Part shown: one piece after another, positions 8,573-17,372 of the stretch | Position numbering within the stretch: position 1 is the first letter of the stretch | Layout of the letters: every line of letters starts with the position of its first letter | Source of the DNA: an uncultured Collinsella sp. | GTDB taxonomy: Bacteria; Actinomycetota; Coriobacteriia; Coriobacteriales; Coriobacteriaceae | Direction of reading: 5' to 3' | NCBI GenBank assembly: GCA_900550355.1 | Contig: URRT01000002.1 | Coordinates: forward strand, 1 to 54,201 | DNA: 54,201 nt | The notes under the pieces: model-generated | Told to the model about the DNA's origin: nothing | Seen by the model: only the letters and a program-made list of their open reading frames with translations | Databases searched by the model: none | Program-made: the position numbers and the translations under genes

Positions 8573-11377
8573 GTGAGAGCTTCCGCTGTCCTTCGTTCAG
8601 TTATATATCGCACCCTGGCCGTCGCGCTTGCCGCGCTCGCCATACTGGGCACCATCATGCCCGCCCCCGCCTATGCCGCCAATACCGATCAGCAGGTCAA
8701 AACGGTCCGCGTTGGTTGGCTTGTCAACAACGAGGGCTTCCAGGACGGCACCCCCGGCGAGCGTCTCTCGGGATGGGGTTACGAGTACCTCCAGACCCTC
8801 TCGTACTACACACCCGGCTGGCAGTACGAATACGTCTCCGGCACCTTCACCGAGCTTATGGAGAAGCTCGAAGCCGGCGAGATTGACCTCATGCCAAACA
8901 TCTCCTACTCCGAGGAACGCGCCCAAAAGCTGCTCTTTTCCTCGAACCCCGAGGGCACCGAGCGCTACTACATCTATGCCAGGCCCGAGCGCGACGATCT
9001 GGCCAAGGGTGACCCCCGAGCGCTCCAAGGCCTTACCATCGGCTGCAACCCCGGCGTTATGCAAACCTTCGTTGGCCAGCAATGGCTCGCCAACGAAGGA
9101 ATCGCCTGCACATACAAGGAGTATGACGGAAACTCCGTTCTCTTTGACGCGCTGGCAAACGGCGAGGTCGATGCCGTCATCATGAACGACACGACCTCGT
9201 CGCCCAGTGCCTCCCCCATGTTCTACATTGGGTCGAGCGACTACTATTTTGCCGTCCCCAAAAGCCGCCCCGACCTGATGGACGACATCAATGCCGCCAT
9301 GACAGCAATCGCCCGCGTCAACCCACGCTATAACGACGAAGTCAAATCTCACTACTCGGCCCAAAACAGCGGTTCATCATCGCTCAACGGCCCCGAATGT
9401 TCCTGGCTCAAAGCAAACAACAACACCATCACGCTCGGCTACATTACGGGCAAACTCCCCTACTGCAACGAAGACGAAGACGGCAAAATGGAAGGCTCGC
9501 TCGCATCGCTTGCGACGACGCTACACGATAAATTTGGCATTACGGTCAAAACCGTCGCCTTTGATAGCTACAAGATGATGTCAAAGGCCCTGTCAGAGGG
9601 AAGCATAGACGTTGCGCTGCCGGCATACCGAGATTACTGGTTTGCCGAGCAATCAGGCGTTGTGCAGTCGGTATCGTTGGGGACCATGTCCCTCACCGCC
9701 ATCCACACCGGCAGTAACCTGAAAAAAGACCTTCAGAACATCGCCTGTACCAAATCATCGTTTGTCAACCGAAATGCACTTGAAAGTCTATTCCCCACAG
9801 CGACCGTAACCGAATACCAATCCGACGATGAAGCGTTCGACGCCCTCAGGAAGGGAACGGCGCGCTGCATCGTCGCTCCCAGTTCACGCGTAAAAACCAT
9901 CGGTGACCGTTATGATCTCGAGGACTGCGAGACGGTCGAGCTCCCTGACACCTGTGACCTCGCGTGCTTGATGTCGCGCGGCAAGCCCGAACTGCTGGGA
10001 ATCATCAACAAGGGCATCATCAATGCCGGAGAATCGCTCTCCGCAAGTAATTACTCCTCCACGTCGTACACGGCCCAGGAATCCAACACGCTTCAATTCC
10101 TTTATCGCAACCGCACCGCCATTGCAGCTACCCTCATCGGTATGTTGTCGGTCGGCATCGTCCTGCTCATCTGGGCGCTCGTGCGCGCTCGAACCGAGCG
10201 CAAAAAAGCCGATGCTGCCAACGCCGCTAAGACGGCATTCCTCACGCGCATGAGCCACGACATCCGTACGCCGCTCAACGGTATCCTGGGCCTTATCGAA
10301 ATTGAAGAATTGAAGGAAGGCGATATGCAAGTCGCCCGCGAGAGCCGTGCCAAGGCGCGCGTTGCCGCCAATCACCTGCTCTCGCTGATCAACGACATCC
10401 TCGAGATGGGAAAAATCGAAGACCGCAAGCTAACACTGGAACATGCGCCTTTTAACCTCAAAGAGCTTTGTGACGATACGCTGGTGCTGTGCAAGCTCCG
10501 CGCGTCCAGTAACGGCATCACAATGCAGGACAATAGTCTGCCGTACGCCACGGGGCCATACGTAATCGGCAGTCCCACCCATATCCGACAGGTCATGATC
10601 AACCTGTTAGACAACAGCATTAAGTACAACAAGCACGGCGGCTCCGTCACCTTTAGTTCACAGACCAAGCCACTCGATAACGGGCGCGCGCTCTTTTGCT
10701 TTAGCGTTTCGGATACCGGCATTGGCATGGCTCCCGAGTTTTTAAAGCATATCTATGAGCCGTTTGCCCAAGAAGGTGACGATGCGCGCAGCAAGTTCCA
10801 AGGAACCGGCATGGGCATGCCAATCGTCAAGTCGCTTATTGAACTGATGGGCGGCACCATCGAAGTCACCAGCGAACTCCATGTGGGCAACACGTTCTAC
10901 GTGGAAATTCCGCTCGATATCGACAAGAACCCCCGGGCGCGGGCGAATACGGTCGAGAGGGCGCTCGACTGCTCGCTCGCCGACATGAACGTGCTGCTCG
11001 CCGAAGACAACGAATTGAATGCCGAGATTGCCCAGACGCTGCTAGAATCCGAGGGCGTCGTGGTCACCCGCGCCGTCAACGGCAACGAAGTCGTCGATCT
11101 GTACCTGTCTCATCCCGCCGGCAGCTTCGATGCGATCCTGATGGACATTATGATGCCGGACATGGACGGTTACGAGGCAACCCGCGCGATTCGCCTGAGC
11201 GAGAAGGTCGATGCAGCCGATATCCCCATCATCGCGCTCACCGCCAATGCCTTTGCCGAGGACGCCAAGGCGGCACACGACGCCGGCATGAACGCCCATC
11301 TGTCCAAACCGCTCGACTTTAACAAGCTCAAAAACATACTCGCCCGCATCTTGAAAAACGGATCCGTTTCGCTATAA
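8573..11377 (+). CDS. Hybrid sensor histidine kinase with two periplasmic solute-binding domains and a receiver
   Basis: A 934-aa BvgS/EvgS-like sensor. Order: signal peptide ending near PAPAYA (about residue 36); solute-binding domain 1 (about 45-265, starting KTVRVGWL) and domain 2 (about 280-490, NNTITLGYITGKL); a membrane helix near 518-538; HisKA with SHDIRTPLNG (His about 561); HATPase with SDTGIGM (about 714); receiver domain with phospho-Asp in LMDIMMPDMDG (about 858). There is no HPt domain and no output regulator beside it. Start is GTG at 8573 with TTAGGA six bases upstream; TTG at 8567 is too close to it. The ligand is probably an amino acid or similar small molecule. Confidence 0.9.
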   Translation: MRASAVLRSVIYRTLAVALAALAILGTIMPAPAYAANTDQQVKTVRVGWLVNNEGFQDGTPGERLSGWGYEYLQTLSYYTPGWQYEYVSGTFTELMEKLEAGEIDLMPNISYSEERAQKLLFSSNPEGTERYYIYARPERDDLAKGDPRALQGLTIGCNPGVMQTFVGQQWLANEGIACTYKEYDGNSVLFDALANGEVDAVIMNDTTSSPSASPMFYIGSSDYYFAVPKSRPDLMDDINAAMTAIARVNPRYNDEVKSHYSAQNSGSSSLNGPECSWLKANNNTITLGYITGKLPYCNEDEDGKMEGSLASLATTLHDKFGITVKTVAFDSYKMMSKALSEGSIDVALPAYRDYWFAEQSGVVQSVSLGTMSLTAIHTGSNLKKDLQNIACTKSSFVNRNALESLFPTATVTEYQSDDEAFDALRKGTARCIVAPSSRVKTIGDRYDLEDCETVELPDTCDLACLMSRGKPELLGIINKGIINAGESLSASNYSSTSYTAQESNTLQFLYRNRTAIAATLIGMLSVGIVLLIWALVRARTERKKADAANAAKTAFLTRMSHDIRTPLNGILGLIEIEELKEGDMQVARESRAKARVAANHLLSLINDILEMGKIEDRKLTLEHAPFNLKELCDDTLVLCKLRASSNGITMQDNSLPYATGPYVIGSPTHIRQVMINLLDNSIKYNKHGGSVTFSSQTKPLDNGRALFCFSVSDTGIGMAPEFLKHIYEPFAQEGDDARSKFQGTGMGMPIVKSLIELMGGTIEVTSELHVGNTFYVEIPLDIDKNPRARANTVERALDCSLADMNVLLAEDNELNAEIAQTLLESEGVVVTRAVNGNEVVDLYLSHPAGSFDAILMDIMMPDMDGYEATRAIRLSEKVDAADIPIIALTANAFAEDAKAAHDAGMNAHLSKPLDFNKLKNILARILKNGSVSL

Positions 11378-11419
11378 TTTGTGCTCAACCACCACGCACG
11401 ACCAGAAAGGAAGCCAACG

Positions 11420-11899
11420 ATATTTAGGCCCTTACGTCAAAAGAAACGCGCCATCACTGACGAGGAAGCGCGCGAACTGCTCGCTACCTGCAAGCGCGGC
11501 GTCTTTGCCGTCAACGGCGACGATGGCTACCCGTACGCCATTCCCGTCAACTACTTCTTTGACGCCGAGCACGACAAGATTTATTTCCATGGCGCCAAAG
11601 CCGGCCACAAGGTCGACGCACTCAAGCGCGATGACAAGGTCTGCTTTACCGTTTACGGCAACGAGTGGCACAAGGACGGTGACTGGGCTCCCTACGTTAT
11701 GAGTACCGTGGTCTTTGGCCGCTGTCGCCTGGCGAACGACACTCCCGCGTTTATCGAAGACAAAGTCCGCCAGCTCGCCCTTAAGTACTACCCTTCCGCC
11801 GAGGAAGTCGAAGAGGAAATCGCCAAGGACATTAAGGGCGTCCAGCTCTACGAGATTACGATTGAGCATCTCTGCGGCAAGCAGATTCAGGAAAAGTAA
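11420..11899 (+). CDS. Pyridoxamine 5'-phosphate oxidase-like (flavin split-barrel) family protein, apparent AUA start
   Basis: A protein of about 159 aa with the FMN-binding split-barrel fold of the NimA/PNPOx-like group. It opens with FRPLRQKKRAITDEEARELL and contains GYPYAIPVNYFF and DKIYFHGAKAGHK, typical of these flavin reductases. The ribosome site AGAAAGGA (11404-11411) points at codon 11420, which is ATA; homologues usually begin MFRP at this point. A GTG at 11381, before the ribosome site, would be the only conventional upstream start and overlaps the region next to the kinase stop. I therefore call an AUA start or a start-codon mutation. The exact substrate is unknown. Confidence 0.85.
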   Translation: MFRPLRQKKRAITDEEARELLATCKRGVFAVNGDDGYPYAIPVNYFFDAEHDKIYFHGAKAGHKVDALKRDDKVCFTVYGNEWHKDGDWAPYVMSTVVFGRCRLANDTPAFIEDKVRQLALKYYPSAEEVEEEIAKDIKGVQLYEITIEHLCGKQIQEK

Positions 11900-11926
11900 G
11901 CCCCTCAGCAGGCCTCATCAATAACA

Positions 11927-11966
11927 ATATGGCCCGGTTCCAACCCACCTTGGAACCGGGCCATAT
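11927..11966. terminator. Bidirectional hairpin terminator
   Basis: ATATGGCCCGGTTCCAA (11927-11943) and TTGGAACCGGGCCATAT (11950-11966) form a perfect 17-bp stem with a six-base loop, between convergent genes. There is no long T tract. Confidence 0.8.
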
Positions 11967-11968
11967 GC

Positions 11969-14161
11969 TTATAGAGCGTCGGCGGCTATGTGCGCAAGCG
12001 CCTCAATGAGCTCCTGCGAGCTCACGGGTTTACTCAGGTGCGCGTTCATGCCCGCCTCACGCGAAAGCCTGCGGTCGTCGGCAAAGGCGTTGGCGCTCAC
12101 GGCGATAATCGGCGTGGTCGCGGCATCCTCGCGATCGAGTGCTCGAATCTGACGTGTGGCCTCAAGGCCATCGATACCCGGCATCATGATGTCCATCAAC
12201 ACCACGTCGTACTCGTGCGGCACGCTCGCGGCAAACATCTCGACGGCAGACTCACCATCCTTAGCATGCGTCACGACGGCACCGGCACGGCTGAGCGTAA
12301 ACTGCGCGATCTCGGCATTCAGATCGTTATCCTCTACGAGCAAAACGCGCAAGCCCTGGAGTGCATCGCCGTCTCCCGCGTCCACGCGCACAGCCTGAGG
12401 AATCTCGGAGCGCTTGCATTTCTCGAACGGCAGGCGGATGGCAAACGTCGTCCCCTGCCCCAAGACGCTCGTAAAACTCATGGTTCCGCCCATAAGCTCG
12501 ACCAACTGTTTTGCGATAGGCGCGCCCAGGCCAGTTCCCGATGAGGCACCTTCCACCTGTTGCTCCTCGCGGCAAAACGGCTCGTAGAGGTGCTGTTGGA
12601 ACTCCTCGCTCATGCCAATACCGTTGTCGGCGATCGTGTATTCATAGACGGGGGCGCCATCCACTGGCTCCACCTCGCGGCACGCCAGGCGGACATAGCC
12701 GCCCCGGCGGTTGTACTTGACGGCATTACCGGCAATATTGAGCAACAAGCGCTTGAGGTGCGTCACGCTCACCCGCGCATAGGGATGATTAAGCGTCTGC
12801 TGGTCGCAGATAATTGTCACCAGACGCTCCTCGGCCTGGCGCTCCAGAATATCGCGCACCTCGTGGTTGAGGGTCGCCAAGTTTGTGGGAACAAGCTCCA
12901 GATCGACCTGCCCGCTCTCCAGGCGGCTCATATCCAGAGCCTCGTTGGCAAGGTCGAGCAGCAGTCCCGATGCCGTCCAGATCTTTGAGCGGCACTCGGT
13001 CTGCTTTTGCAGATCGTCCGCATTGGCATCGCCGACCTCGACCATGCCGCGAATGCCGTTGATGGGCGTGCGCAGATCGTGGCTCATGCGACGCAAAAAC
13101 TCCGTCTTTGCCGAGTTGGCAGACGAGGCCTCACGCGCTGCCTTTGCCAGCTTGTCGCCATAGTCGCGCTCCTGCTGCAGCAAGTCCGTCAAACGTCGAC
13201 GATCAGCGCGGCGACGCACCATCACAACAACGGCTATAACACCGCTGTAGAGCACCAGCACGCCGGCAGCAACAGCCGCGACGACCTCAAAGTAGCGCCG
13301 CGCCGAGGCATAGGTGTACACGTAGAACCCGCGCGCTTTTCCAAATGTGCCCAAATACCACTCGCCGCTGGCGTTGACCAGTCGGACTTTGCCGGGCAGG
13401 CATCGATCCTTAATACCGTCGACAATAAAGACATCCGTTGCAGGCAGATTGAATACGCCCAATATGGTGGGTTCAACGGCATTGGTCGCAACGACCTTGC
13501 CATCGCTTTCGATCACGATATTGCCACTGTCGATGGTCTCATAACCACCGAGCAAGCTCTGCAGTTTGAGCGTATTGCTTGCAACTGCCTTCGCGCTCTG
13601 ATGCCTGACCGCGATAACGATGCCCTCGCCATCTTGCCGGGTCACGCAACCAATGTCTGCAACCGAATCATCCGAAAGCGTAATGCGGGCGGTATAGGAC
13701 TTAAGCGGATGGGCTGCCACCTCCAGCACGGGTGCTTCCTTGAGATACGTAGCGAGCGACTCGTAGCCCACGCCATCCGTCGAGGACTCGGACACCAAAT
13801 TGCCCGATGCGTCCGTCACGATCAGTGCGCTCACGTTGAACTGGTCGGCATATTGCTCCAGCATGGCGTTATCCACCGAACCGTCGCGCTCAATATCGCG
13901 CGCTGTCTCTCCGGCGATCTCCATAACGCGAATCAGGTTTTTGGTCGTATAGGCGCTATTGAATGCATCGTAGGAAAGGCTCTGCGTCGCCACGTAATCG
14001 ACAACGTCGGCAAAGCGCTGCTCGGCTTGGGCCGTCGTGTAGCCGTAGCTCATCATGCCGGCAACAACCGAGAGCGCTATCCCCAGCAGGGCGACAAGGA
14101 GCCATGCCCCTGTCGAACGATTGCCCCGCCCCTGAGCGGCGTGGTCGGGCGCATCGATCAT
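11969..14161 (-). CDS. Hybrid sensor histidine kinase with extracytoplasmic sensor and receiver domain
   Basis: A 730-aa membrane sensor. A first membrane helix lies around residues 20-42 and an extracytoplasmic sensor of about 240 residues follows, probably Cache-like. A second helix lies near 290-315. HisKA has SHDLRTPING (His about 361), HATPase has IADNGIGM, and a C-terminal receiver has its phospho-Asp in LMDIMMPGIDG (about 657). There is no HPt or DNA-binding output. The gene starts inside the stop of the upstream solute-binding lipoprotein gene (ATGA overlap), so sensor and binding protein are translationally coupled. That suggests the lipoprotein presents ligand to this kinase (inference). 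Confidence 0.9.
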   Translation of the reverse strand: MIDAPDHAAQGRGNRSTGAWLLVALLGIALSVVAGMMSYGYTTAQAEQRFADVVDYVATQSLSYDAFNSAYTTKNLIRVMEIAGETARDIERDGSVDNAMLEQYADQFNVSALIVTDASGNLVSESSTDGVGYESLATYLKEAPVLEVAAHPLKSYTARITLSDDSVADIGCVTRQDGEGIVIAVRHQSAKAVASNTLKLQSLLGGYETIDSGNIVIESDGKVVATNAVEPTILGVFNLPATDVFIVDGIKDRCLPGKVRLVNASGEWYLGTFGKARGFYVYTYASARRYFEVVAAVAAGVLVLYSGVIAVVVMVRRRADRRRLTDLLQQERDYGDKLAKAAREASSANSAKTEFLRRMSHDLRTPINGIRGMVEVGDANADDLQKQTECRSKIWTASGLLLDLANEALDMSRLESGQVDLELVPTNLATLNHEVRDILERQAEERLVTIICDQQTLNHPYARVSVTHLKRLLLNIAGNAVKYNRRGGYVRLACREVEPVDGAPVYEYTIADNGIGMSEEFQQHLYEPFCREEQQVEGASSGTGLGAPIAKQLVELMGGTMSFTSVLGQGTTFAIRLPFEKCKRSEIPQAVRVDAGDGDALQGLRVLLVEDNDLNAEIAQFTLSRAGAVVTHAKDGESAVEMFAASVPHEYDVVLMDIMMPGIDGLEATRQIRALDREDAATTPIIAVSANAFADDRRLSREAGMNAHLSKPVSSQELIEALAHIAADAL

Positions 14162-15027
14162 GACAAGCCCTCCGTATTCAAAAATGGCGAAGGGTCATCA
14201 AAGTACTTTGACACCAGACGTTCCATGGTGCCATCGGCAAGCATTTCCCGGTAGGCACGGGTGAGTTTAACGTCGATGCCGCGCGTATCATTGATATCGA
14301 AAGCGGTGCCCAAACCAACCTCTAGCAGCGGCTCATCCAAAATGCGATACGTCACACCATAGTCTTTTTCGTAGGTGAGCAGCGAGGACTCATGCGCGGC
14401 GATGGCGTCGACCAGACCTTCGACGAGCGCCGGGTTCAGGTATGAGCGGTCCGAAAAGCAGTAGAGCTCTTTGATCTGCGGAACGTTTTCATTTGTATGA
14501 TTGAGCAAAATGTCCTCGGGCTTGGTGGTGGACTGGACCGCCACGACCTTATCCTCAAGATCGGCAAGCGTGTAGATATCGCTCTGGGGATCGACCGCGA
14601 CCACCTGGCGGCTCGCAAGGTACGGGCCGGCCCAACGATACTCGTTTTCGCGACCCGTCATGCTAAAGCTGCCCATGACGCAATCGAGCTCGCCGCTCGC
14701 CAGCAGCTCTTTCTTCTTTTCCCAATCGATCAGCTGGTACTTTGGCTTGTAACCAATGCGGGCCAAAGCCTCGGTCAATATCTCGACATCCAGGCCAACG
14801 ATATCGCCGTACTCATCGGTATACACAAACGGTGGATAGAGGTCGCTGCCGACGTTGAGCGTCTTAAGGTTGTCGTCTTTGGCTTGTGAGGCGTCCAGAC
14901 CTTCTAATGCAGACGTCGAGGCTCCGTCATTCGACCCGGAGCAGCCAGCTATCGCTACGACAAAGGCGCACGCTACCGCAAGCGCAACAAACAACGATAT
15001 GGCAACCGAGCGACGGGGTCTTTTCAT
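14158..15027 (-). CDS. Solute-binding lipoprotein (SBP_bac_3 family), kinase partner
   Basis: A 289-aa extracytoplasmic binding protein of the amino-acid family 3 type. The N-terminus is a lipoprotein signal: basic MKRPRRS, hydrophobic core, then AIAGCSGS with the lipid-modified Cys. The mature part begins LKTLNVGSDLYPPFVY, with GLDVEILTEALARIGY and the typical ELDCVMGSFSMTGRE hinge region. ATG at 15027 has TGGAG four bases upstream. No ABC permease or ATPase gene is adjacent; instead the gene is coupled to a hybrid kinase, so a sensory rather than transport role is likely. Compare the fused arrangement at 8573-11377. Confidence 0.9.
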   Translation of the reverse strand: MKRPRRSVAISLFVALAVACAFVVAIAGCSGSNDGASTSALEGLDASQAKDDNLKTLNVGSDLYPPFVYTDEYGDIVGLDVEILTEALARIGYKPKYQLIDWEKKKELLASGELDCVMGSFSMTGRENEYRWAGPYLASRQVVAVDPQSDIYTLADLEDKVVAVQSTTKPEDILLNHTNENVPQIKELYCFSDRSYLNPALVEGLVDAIAAHESSLLTYEKDYGVTYRILDEPLLEVGLGTAFDINDTRGIDVKLTRAYREMLADGTMERLVSKYFDDPSPFLNTEGLS

Positions 15028-15120
15028 CGAGCTCCAGACGATCATGTTTACAGACTGAAATGGTAGAAAATAATAGCAAACAAAACCACACGAGTGCCCA
15101 ATGGTTACAGACGTTTTACC

Positions 15121-15160
15121 ATGCGGGGCCTTCCAGCCGACTTGGCAGAAGGCCCCGCAT
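15121..15160 (-). terminator. Hairpin terminator of the MalY-type aminotransferase gene
   Basis: TGCGGGGCCTTC (15122-15133) and GAAGGCCCCGCA (15148-15159) form a perfect 12-bp stem with a 14-base loop, just beyond the stop of the minus-strand aminotransferase gene. Confidence 0.75.
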
Positions 15161-15171
15161 GCAGTGCTCAC

Positions 15172-16386
15172 TTACCGTGCATTAAAAACGTAGTGGTCCA
15201 GGCGGTCGCACGCCTCCCTTACGCGCGAAAGCGGCAGCGCCAGATTCACGCGAATGTGGCAGGGCCCGTGGAACGGGCGGCCGTCCTGATACCCCACGCC
15301 CACGCGCGCCCCCTCGTCGAGCAGCCACTGAATATCGCGGCCATGCTCGCGGCACCACTCGGTGCAGTCCAGAAACACCATGTACGTGCCCTGCGGACGC
15401 GAATAGGACACGCCCTCAAAATGCTCGTCCACGTAATTGCAGAAGTACTCGATATTGCCGGCAAGCACCTGATTGAGCTCGTCCACCCACTCATAGCCCT
15501 GCGGCTGGTAGGCACCGATAAGCGCATGCATGGAGAGGACATTCATCTCGTTGTAGTGGGTCTTGTTGGACACGGCGCACACGCGGTCGCGCAGCGTCTC
15601 GTTATAGATGATGTGGTAGCTGCCGACCAGGCCCGCCAGGTTGAACGTCTTGCTGGGCGCGTAGAGGGCAACCGTGCGCATGCGGGCATCCTCGCTCACC
15701 GACTGCGTCGGGATATGCTTGTGGCCCGGCAGGATGATATCGGACCAAATCTCGTCCGAGATCACCACGCAATCGTGCTGACGATAGATGTCCATGGCGC
15801 GCTCGATCTCGTCACGCTCCCATACGCGGCCGCAGGGATTGTGCGGCGAGCAGAACACCGCGGCATGGATGTGGTTTTGAGCGAGCTTGCGCTCCATGTC
15901 CTCAAAGTCCATGCGCCACACGCCCTGATCATCGAGCTTAAGCGGGCTATGGACAATACGATAGCCCGCGGCCTCAATGGACTTGGTAAAGCCGATGTAG
16001 GTGGGGCTGTGGACCAGCACCGCATCGCCCGGCTGGACATACGCGCGCAGCGTCGACACGACACCGCCCAGCACGCCGTTTTCGTAACCGATATGTTCAG
16101 GGCGCAGACCCTCGACGCCATTGCGGCGACTCTGCCATTCGATGATGCGGTCGAAATACTCGGAGCGCGGATTGAAATAGCCAAACATGGGGTGCTGGGC
16201 ACGCTGAATGATGTGTTCCTGGACCGTGGGCACCGTGGCGAAGTTCATGTCCGCCACCCACATGGGAATGCGATCGAAGCCCTCGTCGGGTGCGTTTGGA
16301 GCCATGCCGGGGATCTCACCCCAAGAATCAACGGCGATGGAGTCCATGCCGTGGCGGTCGATAAGCGAGCTAAAGTCGTATTTCAT
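15172..16386 (-). CDS. MalY/PatB-family PLP aminotransferase (probable cystathionine beta-lyase)
   Basis: A 404-aa fold-type I PLP enzyme. IPMWVADMNF near the N-terminus is the signature of the MalY/PatB group of C-S beta-lyases. SPHNPCGRVW holds the cofactor-contacting Asn, SDEIWSD the Asp that pairs with the pyridine nitrogen, and APSKTFNLAG the Schiff-base Lys. Characterised relatives cleave cystathionine or cysteine to ammonia, pyruvate and a thiol. Here it could act in methionine synthesis or in H2S release from cysteine. Start ATG has GGGAG upstream. It is a single-gene unit ended by the hairpin at 15121-15160. Confidence 0.92.
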   Translation of the reverse strand: MKYDFSSLIDRHGMDSIAVDSWGEIPGMAPNAPDEGFDRIPMWVADMNFATVPTVQEHIIQRAQHPMFGYFNPRSEYFDRIIEWQSRRNGVEGLRPEHIGYENGVLGGVVSTLRAYVQPGDAVLVHSPTYIGFTKSIEAAGYRIVHSPLKLDDQGVWRMDFEDMERKLAQNHIHAAVFCSPHNPCGRVWERDEIERAMDIYRQHDCVVISDEIWSDIILPGHKHIPTQSVSEDARMRTVALYAPSKTFNLAGLVGSYHIIYNETLRDRVCAVSNKTHYNEMNVLSMHALIGAYQPQGYEWVDELNQVLAGNIEYFCNYVDEHFEGVSYSRPQGTYMVFLDCTEWCREHGRDIQWLLDEGARVGVGYQDGRPFHGPCHIRVNLALPLSRVREACDRLDHYVFNAR

Positions 16387-16494
16387 GCTGAGCTCCCGTG
16401 CAAAGTAGACTATTTCGATAGGCGTTATTGTCCACCAGCGTGGGCGGTTTTGGCATGGGGTTTGGCGTTGTTTTTGACGGATACGGACGGATGG

Positions 16495-17232
16495 TTAGTC
16501 CCGCGCGTCGTTGATGGCGGTTACCGTCAACCTGGCTCCGTCGACCGTAAACGATATGTCGAGCCCGGCGTAAGCCAAGTGGTAAACGCGGTTTGGCTCG
16601 TGCTTGCTGCCCGCGCGGCGCGGATCTTGGCGAAGGACCTCGACCAAGCCGGGGAGCTTTGCGGGCGGGACCATATCTTGCAGCGCTCGTGGGAACTCGA
16701 CGTCGAGCTCTTGCCACGGAGCATCATCAATCCAGCCGCCGGTCGCATCCGGGTGGCAGTCCGCAAACGGAATGTAGGGCTTGATATCGTAGATGGGCGT
16801 GCCGTCGCGCAGATCGGCCCCCAGCACATGGATGATGGGACCATTGTCGGTGAGCTCGACGCGATCGAGCTTGACGCAGGTAAGCCCAATGGAATTAGGG
16901 CGAAACGGACTGCGCGTGGCAAACACGCCCACGCGCTCGGCTCCACCCAGGCGCGGCGGACGCACGGTCTTCGACCATTTTGCGTTGGTACCGGACCTGT
17001 CCTGCGTTTTGGCATCGGCAGCTATGTCCTTAGCCGTGCCGCCGGGCGTTCCGTTTTCGAAGCGCCACAGCAGCCACAGGTGAGAGAAGGAGTCCAGACC
17101 CTCAACCGCTGCGTTGGAGGCAAATTCCGGTTCAAAGACGATGCGCCCCTGCAGATGAGGCGCCAAAAAGCTGTTGCGTGGAATGCCGAACTTCTGCGGC
17201 AGGTCGGTATGTATGTGTGCGATAGGTTCCAT
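16495..17232 (-). CDS. trmO: tRNA (N6-threonylcarbamoyladenosine-37) methyltransferase TrmO
   Basis: A 245-aa SAM-dependent enzyme of the TsaA/TrmO family that methylates t6A37 in certain tRNAs. The N-terminus EPIAHIHTDLPQKFGIPRN matches the family, as do FATRSPFRPNSIGLT and DIKPYIPFADC. The C-terminal extension beyond the barrel is like the E. coli protein. The best start is the ATG at 17232 (MEPIAH); 17241 is also possible and neither has a strong ribosome site. It stands alone, divergent from the XRE regulator gene. Confidence 0.92.
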   Translation of the reverse strand: MEPIAHIHTDLPQKFGIPRNSFLAPHLQGRIVFEPEFASNAAVEGLDSFSHLWLLWRFENGTPGGTAKDIAADAKTQDRSGTNAKWSKTVRPPRLGGAERVGVFATRSPFRPNSIGLTCVKLDRVELTDNGPIIHVLGADLRDGTPIYDIKPYIPFADCHPDATGGWIDDAPWQELDVEFPRALQDMVPPAKLPGLVEVLRQDPRRAGSKHEPNRVYHLAYAGLDISFTVDGARLTVTAINDARD

Positions 17233-17372
17233 GCCGGTCATTGTACGGCATGGAGGTGTGGGGCGTTGCGCGCAATTCTTCGCCGCGGTCCCCGTCGTGC
17301 AACCAACGGTTGCTTGGAAGGGCACCTGCTGCCGCGTATGCTTAAGCCATCAACCAGCAGAAAGGAGCCGCT

